Counted from the stretch's first letter, positions 50,957 through 61,127 are shown. The stretch is DNA of 64,000 bases from JAIRNF01 sp031551125 (GCA_031551125.1 JAVBOB010000011.1:62001-126000), one strand, 5' to 3'. Numbers and translations: made by a program. The notes: generated by a model not told the origin, from the sequence alone.

Positions 50957-53077
50957 ATGAACGCAAGCTTGGTTAAAAAACATGCTCAACGCTCATTGCT
51001 CAACTTTCCATTCATTGCCTTTCTGCTCTTCCTGCTTGCAGGGACGGCAACGCTACAGGCACAGGACACGGCACACATCAACGTCCGTGTTCGGGTGCAG
51101 CAGGATGCCATTTTGCTACGCTGGGCGGCCAGCACCCCTATGGCATGGAAGCAGTGTAACCAGTACGGCTACCGGATTGAACGCTATACGGTGGTACGCA
51201 ACGACGAGCTGCTGCCCCAAGCAGAGAAAAAGGTGTTGGTGGAAAAGCTAGCCCCTCGTCCGCTGAACGCGTGGGAGCACATCGCACAGGCCAACGACTA
51301 TGCCGCCATCATTGCCCAAGCCTTGTATGGTGAGCAGTTTCAGCTAACGGGTGAAGATGCTAAAGGGATTGCCAAAATCATTAACCTTTCGCAGGAGCTG
51401 GAGCAACGCTTTACCATGTCGCTCTACGCCGCCGACCAAAACTTTGAGGCCGCCTGCCTGGCCGCTTGGGGCTGGCGCGATACTGATGTAAAGAAGGGCG
51501 AACGCTACCTGTACCGCATCATTCCCTTACTACCGGAAAAGCTAAGGCCTATCACAGAGATGGGAGCCGTGTACACCTCGTTGGATGAGTACGAGGAGCT
51601 GCCCAAACCTGTTGGATTGGGTGCGATATGGGGAGATAAAACCGTGCTGCTGGCGTGGGATTACGCGATGCTGAAGGACGTGTACAACTCCTACTACATC
51701 GAAAAGTCAGCGGATGGAAAAAATTACCAACGGCTGGACGGCGTGCCCGTAACCAACCTGAACAGCAAGGAGGATAAGCCTGCGCAGCGCATGTACTACA
51801 TCGATTCGGTTGCTGATAACGCCATAAAATATTATTACCGCGTAGTAGGGATAACCGCTTTCGGGGAAACGGGTCAACCGTCTGACTCCATTGTGGGGAA
51901 AGGAAAGCAGCTGTTAGCCTACGTACCGCACATTACCCGCTCGGTGGTGAATGATGAAGGAAAGCTGGAGCTGGAATGGGAGTTTGACGAGCGGGGCAAC
52001 GCGCTTATCAGCGGGTTTAAGCTCAACCGCTCCGATAGTCCGGACAACGGCTATGCGATAGCCGTGGCAGATATTAAACCTACACAACGCTCGCTGGTAT
52101 TTGATAAGCTCAGCGCGAGCAACTACTTTACAATTTCAGCGGTACCGAAGGAGGGAGAACCGGTCGCCTCGTTTCCGGTGCTGATACAACCGGTAGATTC
52201 ATTCCCTCCGGCCATTCCGAAGGGGTTGAAGGGAACAGTTGACAGCGCTGGCGTTGTTACGCTGACGTGGAACAAAAATACCGAACCCGATATGCTGGGC
52301 TACAAGCTGTACCGTGCGCAGGTGAAAGGCGAAGAGCTGATGCCGCTATTCGATATCGCCTTACAGGATACCGTTTACCGCGATACGGTGGACGTAAAAA
52401 CCTTGAATCGAAAGGTGTACTATGCCGTAGCGTCCCTTGATATGCGCTACAACCACTCGGACAAAAGCCCGGTGGTGGAGCTGGAGAAGCCCGACCTGCT
52501 CAAGCCCTCGCCGCCGGTGATTTCAGGCTATCGGGTGAAAGACGAAGGTATTGAAATCTCCTGGGTGAACAGCTCCGATGAAGGAGTCGTTCAGCATCGC
52601 ATCTACCGGAAGGAGAAAGCAAGCGCAGACACGCTTCCCAGCCTGCTGGTAAGCATTGCCGACACCAGCGTACACCGCTATGTCGATACTTCAGCGGTAA
52701 CCAACGTTCGCTACGGCTACACGCTAACGGCGCAAAAGAAGAACGGGCTGGAGTCGGATGTTTCCAATATGCTGACGGCCTTTACCAACAAGCCCAAGCG
52801 TCAGCAGCTGGTGATTGACCGCTTTGATGCCGTGGTGGATAAGACCAACCGGCTACTCAAGCTTACGTGGAACGACCGCCTGCAAAACGTGAAGTACTAC
52901 GAGCTGTACAAAAGCACCGATGGGCAAAACATGTCTCAATGGAAAACGGTATCGGGCGAGCAGCATGAGGTGATGGACGAAAACCTGATGGTGAATGTAA
53001 CTTACCAGTACCTTATCCGCGCTATTATGAAGGATGGGAAGAATACAAGCACAAAAGAACTAACGATAAAATATTGA
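50957..53077 (+). CDS. Exported fibronectin type III-like repeat protein
   Basis: A 706-residue exported protein. The hydrophobic signal (FPFIAFLLFLLAGTATLQAQ) is followed by at least four fibronectin III-like modules, seen in the repeated pattern VTLTWNKNTEPDMLGYKLYR, IEISWVNSSDEGVVQHRIYR and LKLTWNDRLQNVKYYELYKS. A unique helical region lies at about 90-190. ATG 50912 is an alternative start, six bases after the upstream stop; ATG 50957 gives a shorter, more normal signal. No sorting domain is seen. The gene ends one base before the SprB-repeat gene, so the three are one transcription unit. Confidence 0.85.
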   Translation: MNASLVKKHAQRSLLNFPFIAFLLFLLAGTATLQAQDTAHINVRVRVQQDAILLRWAASTPMAWKQCNQYGYRIERYTVVRNDELLPQAEKKVLVEKLAPRPLNAWEHIAQANDYAAIIAQALYGEQFQLTGEDAKGIAKIINLSQELEQRFTMSLYAADQNFEAACLAAWGWRDTDVKKGERYLYRIIPLLPEKLRPITEMGAVYTSLDEYEELPKPVGLGAIWGDKTVLLAWDYAMLKDVYNSYYIEKSADGKNYQRLDGVPVTNLNSKEDKPAQRMYYIDSVADNAIKYYYRVVGITAFGETGQPSDSIVGKGKQLLAYVPHITRSVVNDEGKLELEWEFDERGNALISGFKLNRSDSPDNGYAIAVADIKPTQRSLVFDKLSASNYFTISAVPKEGEPVASFPVLIQPVDSFPPAIPKGLKGTVDSAGVVTLTWNKNTEPDMLGYKLYRAQVKGEELMPLFDIALQDTVYRDTVDVKTLNRKVYYAVASLDMRYNHSDKSPVVELEKPDLLKPSPPVISGYRVKDEGIEISWVNSSDEGVVQHRIYRKEKASADTLPSLLVSIADTSVHRYVDTSAVTNVRYGYTLTAQKKNGLESDVSNMLTAFTNKPKRQQLVIDRFDAVVDKTNRLLKLTWNDRLQNVKYYELYKSTDGQNMSQWKTVSGEQHEVMDENLMVNVTYQYLIRAIMKDGKNTSTKELTIKY

Positions 53078-53078
53078 T

Positions 53079-56000
53079 ATGAAAAAGTATAGTTTGCTTT
53101 TAGCCTGCGTTTTGTTTGTAAGTAGTGTTCTTGCTCAAACGTATGAGGTAAAGGTTTCAGTAGGTCTGCTAACGAAGACCCACCACATGGAATGTAATAC
53201 TCGTGCAGAAGTAAAAGTATATTCGTCAGGGTCCCTAATAAAAGAGTGGACACCATCCGTATGGCCTAACGAGTATAATAATGGAAGTTGGTTTACCCGG
53301 TCTACTTCATTTTATATATATAACGAAAACCCATTGACAATAACCTGTAATGGCATACACGAGGATGATCCTACAGGTCCCGGAGGTTGCAAGGTAAGAG
53401 GTAGAGATTCAAAAACAATTTATGTATCCGCTTCTGATTTCCCATGTATTTCAAAGTCTGCAACAGGCCTGCTTGGAACATATGATAATGGGAGTTACAT
53501 CAAAGTTGAAATTAAACCGCTTGGAGTTAGCCTTCAATATTCCAACCCGAATATGGATTCCCGTTATCGTGATACGCTAGTGCTTCCTGACAAGCATAGA
53601 ATCACGATCAGGGCAGTAGAAAACTATACTTCTTCTGCCTACATATGGCAATACCAATCAGGTAACGAGGCAACCGTACGAGACCTATGGGCTCCCTATT
53701 ACCTGACCCACCAGGATGGTGATTATATTGACCCCATGGATCCTTACCGTCCCCAGCCGTCAGACCCGATATGCATCCCTTATAACCCCGATAATGACAA
53801 CTGCTTTCACTGCTACACTTATGACCCTTCCCCATATTCTTCAGACCCGTGTATCCGGGATTATGGTGGATACTGGCGTTATAAACAAACATTTGTGGGA
53901 AGTGGCTGGATAAATCTGTCTAGATTCAACCAGCAAAGAGAAATCAGCTTTTCGGGAGAAGACCTGTTTGGTTCCAACTTTTTAAGCTACATCGAAGCCG
54001 GCAAACAGTTCCAATTTAGAATTGATTATGGCTGCGGACAATCGAAGATAATCACATTAGATCCATGGAAATCCGCACCAACGATTATTGATACGGCAGT
54101 AATCCCAAACTTATGCTATGGTGACAGTCTGGCTATTGTAAAAGTACGCCTTAGCGAACGCTTAGCGGACGGAGAAACGCTAACCTTAGGGTTAGGCTGG
54201 TTGGATACGCTTTCGGTAAATATTACCCATGCTGACCTTGACGAAAACAACTGGTACACGTTTCCCGGAAGATACTCTGCAGGTACTTATTCCGTGACAA
54301 CACTTGGAAAATACAAGGGTTATCCAAGCTATACTGCTGCTGTGGATCACTCGCGCACCATCACCATTGTTGACCCTCCCAAACTCACCCTCAGCACCTC
54401 CAAAACTGATGTCAACTGTATCGGAGGTGAAGATGGAGCAATACGGTTAACCATCGGGGGAGGAAAACCGCCCTACTCCGTCACATACAAAAGAGATGGA
54501 GGAGCATTGCAGGCAGCAAGCAATCCGTTTATGATATCCGGCTTAGCTGCCGGAACCTATCAGATTTGGCTACAAGATAGTAATAACTGTCGCCCGAAAG
54601 ACCCGTATGGTCAGGAAATATCACCGGTTATAACCATTACTCAACCTGCCGATTCTGTTCGCCTGCAACTGATGGCAGCCCCCATTCATCCAAGCGGTTG
54701 GAAAAAGATGGACGGAACCATATCCGTCATTGCAGAGGGAGGATCCCCTGCCAGCAGCACACCGTACTATACCTACATGTGGACAAAAAACAATGCCAAC
54801 ATGCCGGTATACACCAATGTTGTGAATGGATTGGGTGACGGGCAATACCACGTTACCGCTTACGACAGTAAATTCAGTGCGGCTTACGGTACCGGATTGG
54901 AAAAGAACTACCGCGGCTGTATGGATACCCTGCGCGTGGTGCTTACCCAGCCCGACAGCCTGCAAGTACAGCTGGCTGTAGAAGACAGCATTACATGTTA
55001 CGGCAACAACGACGGCAAGCTGTCCGCCCATATCCAAGGCGGGGTAAAACCCTACGCCACCCTCTACTGGGAAAAGTGGACGGGTAGCGCATGGCAGCAC
55101 CAAAGCTCATCTGTTGACAGCACCCTCAGCAATGCAGCAGCAGGCAGCTACCGCCTGACAGTAACCGATAGCAGGGGTAACAGCACCGTAAGCCCCGAGC
55201 TGCACCTTGTTCAGCCCGATACGCTGAAGGTTGCCCACTTCCTGCAAAGCCAGCCCTCGTGCTACGGCTACAGCAACGGGTGGGTGGAGCCGGTGGTATC
55301 CGGTGGAACCGCTCCCTATACCTACCGCTGGCTGGAAGCCGTTCCCAACCCCGATACCATCCGCCTGACCGGTTTGGCCAAGGGCAGCTACGATATAAAA
55401 GTAACCGACCGCAACGGCTGTACTACCTTTGCTGCCGTAGCCCTCAACCAGCCCGATACGTTGACCATCACCCCTGTTATCACGCTGCCATCGGCCTACA
55501 ACGCTTCCAACGGAGCGATACAGCTGAACGTAAGCGGCGGTACGCCCGCCTACAGCTACTTGTGGGCGCATAACAGCGCAACAAGCAACCCGCTGACGGG
55601 ATTAGCCGCTAACGATACCCCCTACCACGTAACGGTAACCGATGCCAACGGCTGTAGCAAGTCGGCACATCCGCGCATCATCTTCCCGCTGGGTGTGCAG
55701 GTTCAGCTACGTGATTCCATCCGCTGTTCAGGAGAAGGAAACGGTAAGCTGGCCGCATGGGCTACCGGCGGTGTGGGCACAGATTACCGTTACCAATGGT
55801 ACAAGGTAATGGGTGGAACTCCTCAAACCATTGGAACCAACGATAGCTTGCTAACGAATATTGGAGCGGGTATCTACCGTGTGCGGGTAACCGATGTGGA
55901 AGGCAACACAGCCACCTCTTCCGACTTTACCTTTGACTCGCCCGATTCGTTGAAGGTACAGCTGACCCCGCGGGCGTTGAAGTGTAAGTTCGATACCGAC

Positions 56001-57878
56001 GGGCAAATCGAAGCCTTCCCTTCCGGTGGAACAGCGCCCTACAGCTACCTGTGGTCAAACGGGCAGACCGCAAAGAAAGCGGTTAATCTAACCGAGGGCA
56101 GCTATACCGTTACCCTTACTGACAGCCGTGGTTGCTTCGTGGCAGAACAAAGCGCGGTTACATCGCCTGCCGAGCTGCTGATAACGGTTCACTATATACC
56201 GCCCCGCGCGTACAACTACAGCGATGCCTCGGTATGGGTTCGCGCTACCGGTGGCACAGCCCCCTACACCTACGCATGGCAGGGGCGCGGTGAAACCACC
56301 GACTCTATCTCAGGTGTACCGCATGGAAGCTACACCGCCATCGTTACTGATGCCAACGGATGCAGCAAGCAGCTATCCGTGGTCGTTCCCAATCCCCCGC
56401 TGCTCGAAGCCTTTGTAGCCGAAAGCAGGGTAATCTCCTGCTACGGTCGTAGCGACGGACAGCTGTCCGCCAGCTCGCAGGGCGGCGTGGGCGCTCACCG
56501 CTACACGTGGTACCGCGTGGGTGACGGAACACCTGTGCAGGTGTCAACGGGAAGCACGCTGAACGGTATTCCTGCCGGAACCTACCAGCTGAAGGTAACC
56601 GATGCCAACAACATTGATGCCTACTCAACCGTATTCACCCTAACACAGCCTAGCGTGCTACAGGCGAGCGCATCGGCCAACTCGCTGGTGTGTAACGGCG
56701 ATACCAACGGCTGGGTGCAGGCTGCCGTTACCGGCGGTACGCAGCCCTACGCCTACTCGTGGACAAGCGGGCATACTACGGCACGGGTGGAAGGCTTAAC
56801 AGATGACAAGTACCTTGTGCTGGTTACCGATGCCCGCGGCTGCGAAGCCAAAGCCCAAGCGGAGATTACCGTTCCGGCAGGCTTGGTGGTTACCGCCGAG
56901 GTGGTTCATCCCACCTGCCACAACAGCAACAACGGCACGGTTCGGCTGAACGTAAGCGGTGGCGTAGCGCCCTATACCTACACGTGGAGTAACGGAACCG
57001 GCGGGGCAAGCTTGAATAGCGTTGCCGGAGGCGTTCATAACGTTACCGTTCGCGGGGCAAACGGCTGCTTTAAGACCATCCGGTACAGCTTGGATAACCC
57101 TGAGCCGATAAGCATCAACTTAGGAGGCGATAGAACCCTTTGCAAGGGGCAAACCGTAGAGGTGAACGCCACCATTACCGACCCGCAGGCGCAGTATAAG
57201 TGGTACAAAAACGGTACGCTGCTGGCTAGCACGCCTGTCGTTACGCTGAGCGAAGCGGGTAGCTACCGCGTAGAAGCCACCGACAGCAAGGGCTGTACGG
57301 GGGAAGGTAGCCTAACCGTGTACAGCAGCGCAAAAGACCTGTCGGCTGACTTTATGGTATCGTCCAAGGTAGGCAGGGGTGAGAAGTGTAAGCTGGTAAA
57401 CCTCAGCTACCCCTTGCCCGAACAAACGGAGTGGCTCATTCCTGACGACCCGAACATCAGCATCATCAGCCAAACGGACGAGCAGCTGGAGCTGGTGTTC
57501 CATCAGAACGGAAATTACACCGTGGGCTTGCGCTCGGGCGAAGGCCAGTGCGAGCGGTCGGTGTACAAGCTGGTAACGGTGGTGGACAAGTACGACCTGC
57601 CGGAATACGAAACGCCCAAGGAAGCCTTTTTAAAGCAGTTTATTGTGTACCCCAACCCCAGCCGCGGACAGTTTACGGTGCGGATTGAGCTGGGCGAGGT
57701 GGCTGATGTCCAGCTGCGCTTGGTGAACATGATGGGGATAACGGTGGATGAGCGCAAGGCCAACGGCAGCAATTACTACGAGCTGACCTACAACCTGTCT
57801 GTTACGCAGGGCATATACGTGCTGCAGCTGCTCTCCAAGAAGGCCAACACGTCGGTTAAGCTGATGCTGACGCAGTAG
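53079..57878 (+). CDS. SprB-repeat surface protein with T9SS type A sorting domain
   Basis: A 1599-residue exported adhesin-like protein. A signal peptide (KYSLLLACVLFVSSVLAQ) precedes a unique Cys-containing N-terminal region (about 20-430), then about eleven SprB-type modules with the pattern NGxxxxxxSGGTxPYxYxW (about 440-1345), an Ig/PKD-like domain (KGQTVEVNATITDPQAQYKW) and a C-terminal T9SS sorting domain from about residue 1520 (FIVYPNPSRGQFTVRIELG). The sorting domain predicts export through PorV/PorU-type type IX secretion and surface attachment. The first 1.8 kb is AT-richer than the rest, which suggests a mosaic gene. Confidence 0.9.
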   Translation: MKKYSLLLACVLFVSSVLAQTYEVKVSVGLLTKTHHMECNTRAEVKVYSSGSLIKEWTPSVWPNEYNNGSWFTRSTSFYIYNENPLTITCNGIHEDDPTGPGGCKVRGRDSKTIYVSASDFPCISKSATGLLGTYDNGSYIKVEIKPLGVSLQYSNPNMDSRYRDTLVLPDKHRITIRAVENYTSSAYIWQYQSGNEATVRDLWAPYYLTHQDGDYIDPMDPYRPQPSDPICIPYNPDNDNCFHCYTYDPSPYSSDPCIRDYGGYWRYKQTFVGSGWINLSRFNQQREISFSGEDLFGSNFLSYIEAGKQFQFRIDYGCGQSKIITLDPWKSAPTIIDTAVIPNLCYGDSLAIVKVRLSERLADGETLTLGLGWLDTLSVNITHADLDENNWYTFPGRYSAGTYSVTTLGKYKGYPSYTAAVDHSRTITIVDPPKLTLSTSKTDVNCIGGEDGAIRLTIGGGKPPYSVTYKRDGGALQAASNPFMISGLAAGTYQIWLQDSNNCRPKDPYGQEISPVITITQPADSVRLQLMAAPIHPSGWKKMDGTISVIAEGGSPASSTPYYTYMWTKNNANMPVYTNVVNGLGDGQYHVTAYDSKFSAAYGTGLEKNYRGCMDTLRVVLTQPDSLQVQLAVEDSITCYGNNDGKLSAHIQGGVKPYATLYWEKWTGSAWQHQSSSVDSTLSNAAAGSYRLTVTDSRGNSTVSPELHLVQPDTLKVAHFLQSQPSCYGYSNGWVEPVVSGGTAPYTYRWLEAVPNPDTIRLTGLAKGSYDIKVTDRNGCTTFAAVALNQPDTLTITPVITLPSAYNASNGAIQLNVSGGTPAYSYLWAHNSATSNPLTGLAANDTPYHVTVTDANGCSKSAHPRIIFPLGVQVQLRDSIRCSGEGNGKLAAWATGGVGTDYRYQWYKVMGGTPQTIGTNDSLLTNIGAGIYRVRVTDVEGNTATSSDFTFDSPDSLKVQLTPRALKCKFDTDGQIEAFPSGGTAPYSYLWSNGQTAKKAVNLTEGSYTVTLTDSRGCFVAEQSAVTSPAELLITVHYIPPRAYNYSDASVWVRATGGTAPYTYAWQGRGETTDSISGVPHGSYTAIVTDANGCSKQLSVVVPNPPLLEAFVAESRVISCYGRSDGQLSASSQGGVGAHRYTWYRVGDGTPVQVSTGSTLNGIPAGTYQLKVTDANNIDAYSTVFTLTQPSVLQASASANSLVCNGDTNGWVQAAVTGGTQPYAYSWTSGHTTARVEGLTDDKYLVLVTDARGCEAKAQAEITVPAGLVVTAEVVHPTCHNSNNGTVRLNVSGGVAPYTYTWSNGTGGASLNSVAGGVHNVTVRGANGCFKTIRYSLDNPEPISINLGGDRTLCKGQTVEVNATITDPQAQYKWYKNGTLLASTPVVTLSEAGSYRVEATDSKGCTGEGSLTVYSSAKDLSADFMVSSKVGRGEKCKLVNLSYPLPEQTEWLIPDDPNISIISQTDEQLELVFHQNGNYTVGLRSGEGQCERSVYKLVTVVDKYDLPEYETPKEAFLKQFIVYPNPSRGQFTVRIELGEVADVQLRLVNMMGITVDERKANGSNYYELTYNLSVTQGIYVLQLLSKKANTSVKLMLTQ
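54981..57115 (+). repeat. Three-fold higher-order repeat inside the SprB protein gene
   Basis: Modules 3-11 form three blocks of three (starts near 54981, 55710 and 56421, about 710-730 bases apart). First-of-block modules share a D-S/R-[IV]-x-C-x-G-x-x-[DN]-G-[KQ]-L-[SA]-A pattern, second-of-block modules share C-x-x-x-[TS]-[ND]-G-[WQ]-[VI]-[EQ], third-of-block modules share the [AT]-[YC]-[NH]-x-[SN] pattern and VTDANGCSK. The order a-b-c repeats three times. Confidence 0.8.
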
Positions 57879-57885
57879 AGGTGTG

Positions 57886-57931
57886 AATGATGAGTTATGA
57901 GTTATGAGTGATGAGTTATGAGTTATAAGTG
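57886..57931. repeat. GTTATGAGTGATGA low-complexity spacer
   Basis: Short repeats of ATGAGTTATGAGTTATGAGT and variants between the SprB-protein stop and the four-helix protein start. Confidence 0.7.
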
Positions 57932-58285
57932 ATGGGAAAGGGTGTGCTAAAAGACAAGTCGTTTGCGATGGCTTTACTTGGTATAAGGATGTACAAGTAC
58001 TTATCGGACGAGAAGAAGGAATTTGTAATGAGTAAGCAGCTATTGCGAAGCAGTACTGCCGTTGGCGCTATGGTAAGAGAAGCGCAGAATGCGGAAAGTC
58101 CTGCCGATTTTATTCATAAGTTGGCCATTGCCCAAAAGGAATGTGATGAAACGATGTACTGGCTGGAGCTGCTAGCTGCTGAAAAATATACACCGGAAGC
58201 GATGCATGTGGAAATCTACAGCCTTTCGGGAGAGGTGTTGCGAATGGTAAGAAGTGCAATAATAACGGTTAAAAAGAAGTTATGA
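57932..58285 (+). CDS. Four-helix-bundle protein (S23/TIGR02436-like)
   Basis: A 117-residue cytoplasmic protein predicted as four helices, with KSFAMALLGIRMYKYL, SKQLLRSSTAVGAMVREAQN, FIHKLAIAQKECDETMYWLELL and EVLRMVRSAIITVKKKL. These are the characteristic blocks of the small four-helix-bundle family related to proteins once found in 23S rRNA intervening sequences. The function is unknown. It is wedged between two surface-protein genes and flanked on both sides by low-complexity repeats, as such genes often are. GTG 57929 precedes ATG 57932. Confidence 0.88.
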   Translation: MGKGVLKDKSFAMALLGIRMYKYLSDEKKEFVMSKQLLRSSTAVGAMVREAQNAESPADFIHKLAIAQKECDETMYWLELLAAEKYTPEAMHVEIYSLSGEVLRMVRSAIITVKKKL

Positions 58286-58440
58286 GTGGTGAGTGATAAG
58301 TGATAAGTGATGAGTTATAAGTTATAAGTTGTGAGCGAGAACCGACCATCATTTGCGTGTAGCGCAAACACCCATCACTTATAATTCATAATTCATAACT
58401 CACCACTTATCACTCACCACTCATCACTCATAATTCATAG
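58286..58440. repeat. Large inverted low-complexity repeat
   Basis: The left half repeats GAGTGATAAGTGATAAGTGA and TTATAAGTTATAAG; the right half is its approximate reverse complement (ACTCACCACTTATCACTCAC, CATAATTCATAATTC). A TTTGCGTGTAGCGCAAA hairpin sits in the middle. It separates the small helical protein from the TANFOR protein. Confidence 0.8.
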
Positions 58441-58476
58441 TTTACAACTCTTTACTAAAAAAAGAAGTACGCTGCA

Positions 58477-61113
58477 ATGAAGAACATATACTCCCTGCTG
58501 GTGCTGCTGTTGGCAAGCGTGGGCTTGTACGCCCAAACCACCTACCCCGTACAGGTGAACGTAAACCTTGTACCGCCCTACAGCCTGTACTTGGACGACT
58601 ACGCCACCGGTGCGCGCGAGCGCCTCTCGGTGACGCTGGTTAACCGCGACGTGCAGCGTCCGTCCACCATGGTGCGGCTGAAGCTCACCATCAAGGCTAA
58701 CGGCTTTACCATTACGTCTAACGACTACGCGCCCTTTACGCCCATCACCATAGAGCCGAACATGCCCTACCGCCTGTCGCAGGAGGAGCTGGCGCAGTAC
58801 TTCAACCCGCAAAACCTGACGGCCGGCGGAACCGGCTCGCTGGCGTGGCAGAAAGACCGCAAGCTGCCCGAAGGTATGATTGAGTTCTGCTTCGAGGCCA
58901 TTGAGCAGCAAACGGGGCGCAAGCTGTCGCTGCCCGGCTGCGGTATGGCGTGGGTGAGCACCCAGAAACCGCCTACCCTGAGCCTGCCCTTCAACGGGGA
59001 AACGGTGCAGTACCGCGACCCGCTGAACCTGCTGTTCCAGTGGACTCCCCGGCACTCCGGCTTAGCCAACGTAGAGTACCAGCTCATCATCAAGCAGCTG
59101 TGGGATAACGGGCTGAAGCCCGAAGCGGCGTGGGCATACAGCACCGAGATTCTTCGCGAAACGGTAAAGCCTACCTCCCTGCTCTACGGGGTAACTATGC
59201 CCCCGCTAACGCCCGGCATGCGCTACGCGTGGGCGGTGCAGGCCATTGCCAAGGATGGCTTTGACGAGGTACGGGTGTTTGAGAACAACGGCCTGAGCGA
59301 AATCCGCTGGTTTACGCTGGCGGACTACTGCCCGCCGCCCGCCGGCGTAACGGCCAAGGCGGACAACGGGCGCATCAGCTTGGAGTGGGTACCGCTGCCC
59401 GAGCACATTGACTTTACGGTAAGCTACCGCAAGAAGGGCGTGGAGGGCGCCGAGTGGTTCTACACCAAGACCAACCTGCCCCGCCTGACGCTCTACGACG
59501 TGCAGCCGGGCTATACCTACGAGTACCGCATTGGCAGCGCCTGCAAGCCCGAAACGCCTATTTACGGCGATACGTACACCATTGCCATTCCGGCGGTAGA
59601 TACGAGCTACAACCCCAGCTGCGGCAAGCTGCCGGCGGTGGATGTGAGCAACCAAAACCGCCTGCAAGCCCTTGCTCCCGGCGAAATGTTTATGGCGTCG
59701 GACTTTCCGGTGTACGTAACCGGCGTGAGCGGTAGCAACGGCACGTTTAGCGGCGAGGGCTACACCATTATGCCCAAGCTGTTCCTCAGCGCCAAGCTGG
59801 CGGTGCGCTGGAGCAACATCACCATCAACACGGATAGAAGGATGGTTGAAGGATGGGTGGATGGTATCTATGACGAGGCCAACAGCCAAATAGTGGATAT
59901 TGAGGAGTATGAACAGGCTGTAAAAGAACTGGGAATATTAATAAGTGGGCGGATACAAGCATTATATGATAAGATAGTAGCGGGAATTGAAGATGCTGTA
60001 TTGGCAGATTACTTATACAATTTCATAAGAGTAGAAATTCCTGAAAGTATAGAGAAAGAGTTGGCGTTAATTCCCACTACTGATACTACAGAAGTGCGCA
60101 GATGGCAAGAACTTCAACTACAGTACACGCAACAGTTGGCTAATATACCAGACAACGAATTGCAAGCATTCTGCGAGGAGGCTGCCAAAACGCTGAATGA
60201 GCAACGGCGAAAAGGCGAATTAACGAAAGAAGGAACAGAAAGCGTTATGACATCAGGGTTGATAAAAAATTTCAACCCCAATCTTGTATTAACGATAGTT
60301 CCATATAATGAAGAAACCATCATTCAAACGTCGAAATTATATAAGAAGTATATTTGTGATGGGAACATCAAAATTGCGGAATTCGATTATAATAAACTGC
60401 CAGCAATAGAGCGGGAAAAGATTGATTACATCATTCGGGAAAATCCAAAGGTTCGGGAAGTGTTGGAAATCATGTGCCGACAGCAGGGATTTCTAGAAAC
60501 TCATCAGGGTACAGAGCCAGTTTATGCGGATTTTGTAAATGAGCTGTTGCGGTCGGATTCGCTAACAATAGGAGATTTTGTTGAAATAGCCAAAGCACGT
60601 GAATATCTATATAAAAGGCTGAAAGGCGAATATATGATGGCTATTGGGGAGAATATTCCTACTGTGCTCTCCTTTTCACTAGCAGGTAAGATTTCTACTC
60701 CTTTAAGAAACAGGAGTACTATATTTATTTCTCGGATAGCATTAAGAAACTCTGTAAATATTGAAAAAGCGGTTTGGGCACAAAAAACTTTTGGACCTAA
60801 GTTTAGTGATAATGGAAAATTTGCTAACCGTCTAATTGATGATGTATTGAAAGACCTAAAATCTGGGACTCTAAAGGTAGCAGACATTCCTATTGATGTG
60901 GTTGTAAAGAATGGAGAAACATTTATATTAAATACACGTTCATCAGTAGTATTGATGAAAGCTGGAGTTCCTCGAAGTTCTTGGAATGTTATAAATAGAA
61001 CAGGGAATAAATTTTTTGAAGAATTGCTAGAGGAACAATTGACACGAAATGGATTAATTAAAGGGGTAAATTCAATTAGGCAATCAGGAACAAATATATC
61101 TTTCACAAATTAA
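58477..61113 (+). CDS. TANFOR-domain surface protein with a probable polymorphic toxin C-terminus
   Basis: An 878-residue exported protein. Signal peptide MKNIYSLLVLLLASVGLYAQ; TANFOR domain about 21-165 (YPVQVNVNLVPPYSLYLDDY ... FCFEAIEQQTGRKLSLPGC); fibronectin III-like modules about 170-375; then a further beta region to about 455. Up to about base 59850 the DNA is GC-rich; after it the gene is clearly AT-rich and codes a mostly helical stretch and, from about residue 765, a compact domain (GKFANRLIDDVLKDLKSGTL, DIPIDVVVKNGETFILNTRS, SSWNVINRTGNKFFEELLEE) that I remember from toxin ends of Rhs/contact-dependent proteins. A likely immunity gene starts 14 bases after the stop. The toxic activity is unknown. 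Confidence 0.82.
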   Translation: MKNIYSLLVLLLASVGLYAQTTYPVQVNVNLVPPYSLYLDDYATGARERLSVTLVNRDVQRPSTMVRLKLTIKANGFTITSNDYAPFTPITIEPNMPYRLSQEELAQYFNPQNLTAGGTGSLAWQKDRKLPEGMIEFCFEAIEQQTGRKLSLPGCGMAWVSTQKPPTLSLPFNGETVQYRDPLNLLFQWTPRHSGLANVEYQLIIKQLWDNGLKPEAAWAYSTEILRETVKPTSLLYGVTMPPLTPGMRYAWAVQAIAKDGFDEVRVFENNGLSEIRWFTLADYCPPPAGVTAKADNGRISLEWVPLPEHIDFTVSYRKKGVEGAEWFYTKTNLPRLTLYDVQPGYTYEYRIGSACKPETPIYGDTYTIAIPAVDTSYNPSCGKLPAVDVSNQNRLQALAPGEMFMASDFPVYVTGVSGSNGTFSGEGYTIMPKLFLSAKLAVRWSNITINTDRRMVEGWVDGIYDEANSQIVDIEEYEQAVKELGILISGRIQALYDKIVAGIEDAVLADYLYNFIRVEIPESIEKELALIPTTDTTEVRRWQELQLQYTQQLANIPDNELQAFCEEAAKTLNEQRRKGELTKEGTESVMTSGLIKNFNPNLVLTIVPYNEETIIQTSKLYKKYICDGNIKIAEFDYNKLPAIEREKIDYIIRENPKVREVLEIMCRQQGFLETHQGTEPVYADFVNELLRSDSLTIGDFVEIAKAREYLYKRLKGEYMMAIGENIPTVLSFSLAGKISTPLRNRSTIFISRIALRNSVNIEKAVWAQKTFGPKFSDNGKFANRLIDDVLKDLKSGTLKVADIPIDVVVKNGETFILNTRSSVVLMKAGVPRSSWNVINRTGNKFFEELLEEQLTRNGLIKGVNSIRQSGTNISFTN

Positions 61114-61127
61114 AATTATTAGGTATT

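Noticed and set aside
54621..55571. Long minus-strand frames in the SprB-repeat gene
   Set aside because: They repeat with the sense modules and have compositions expected of antisense translation.
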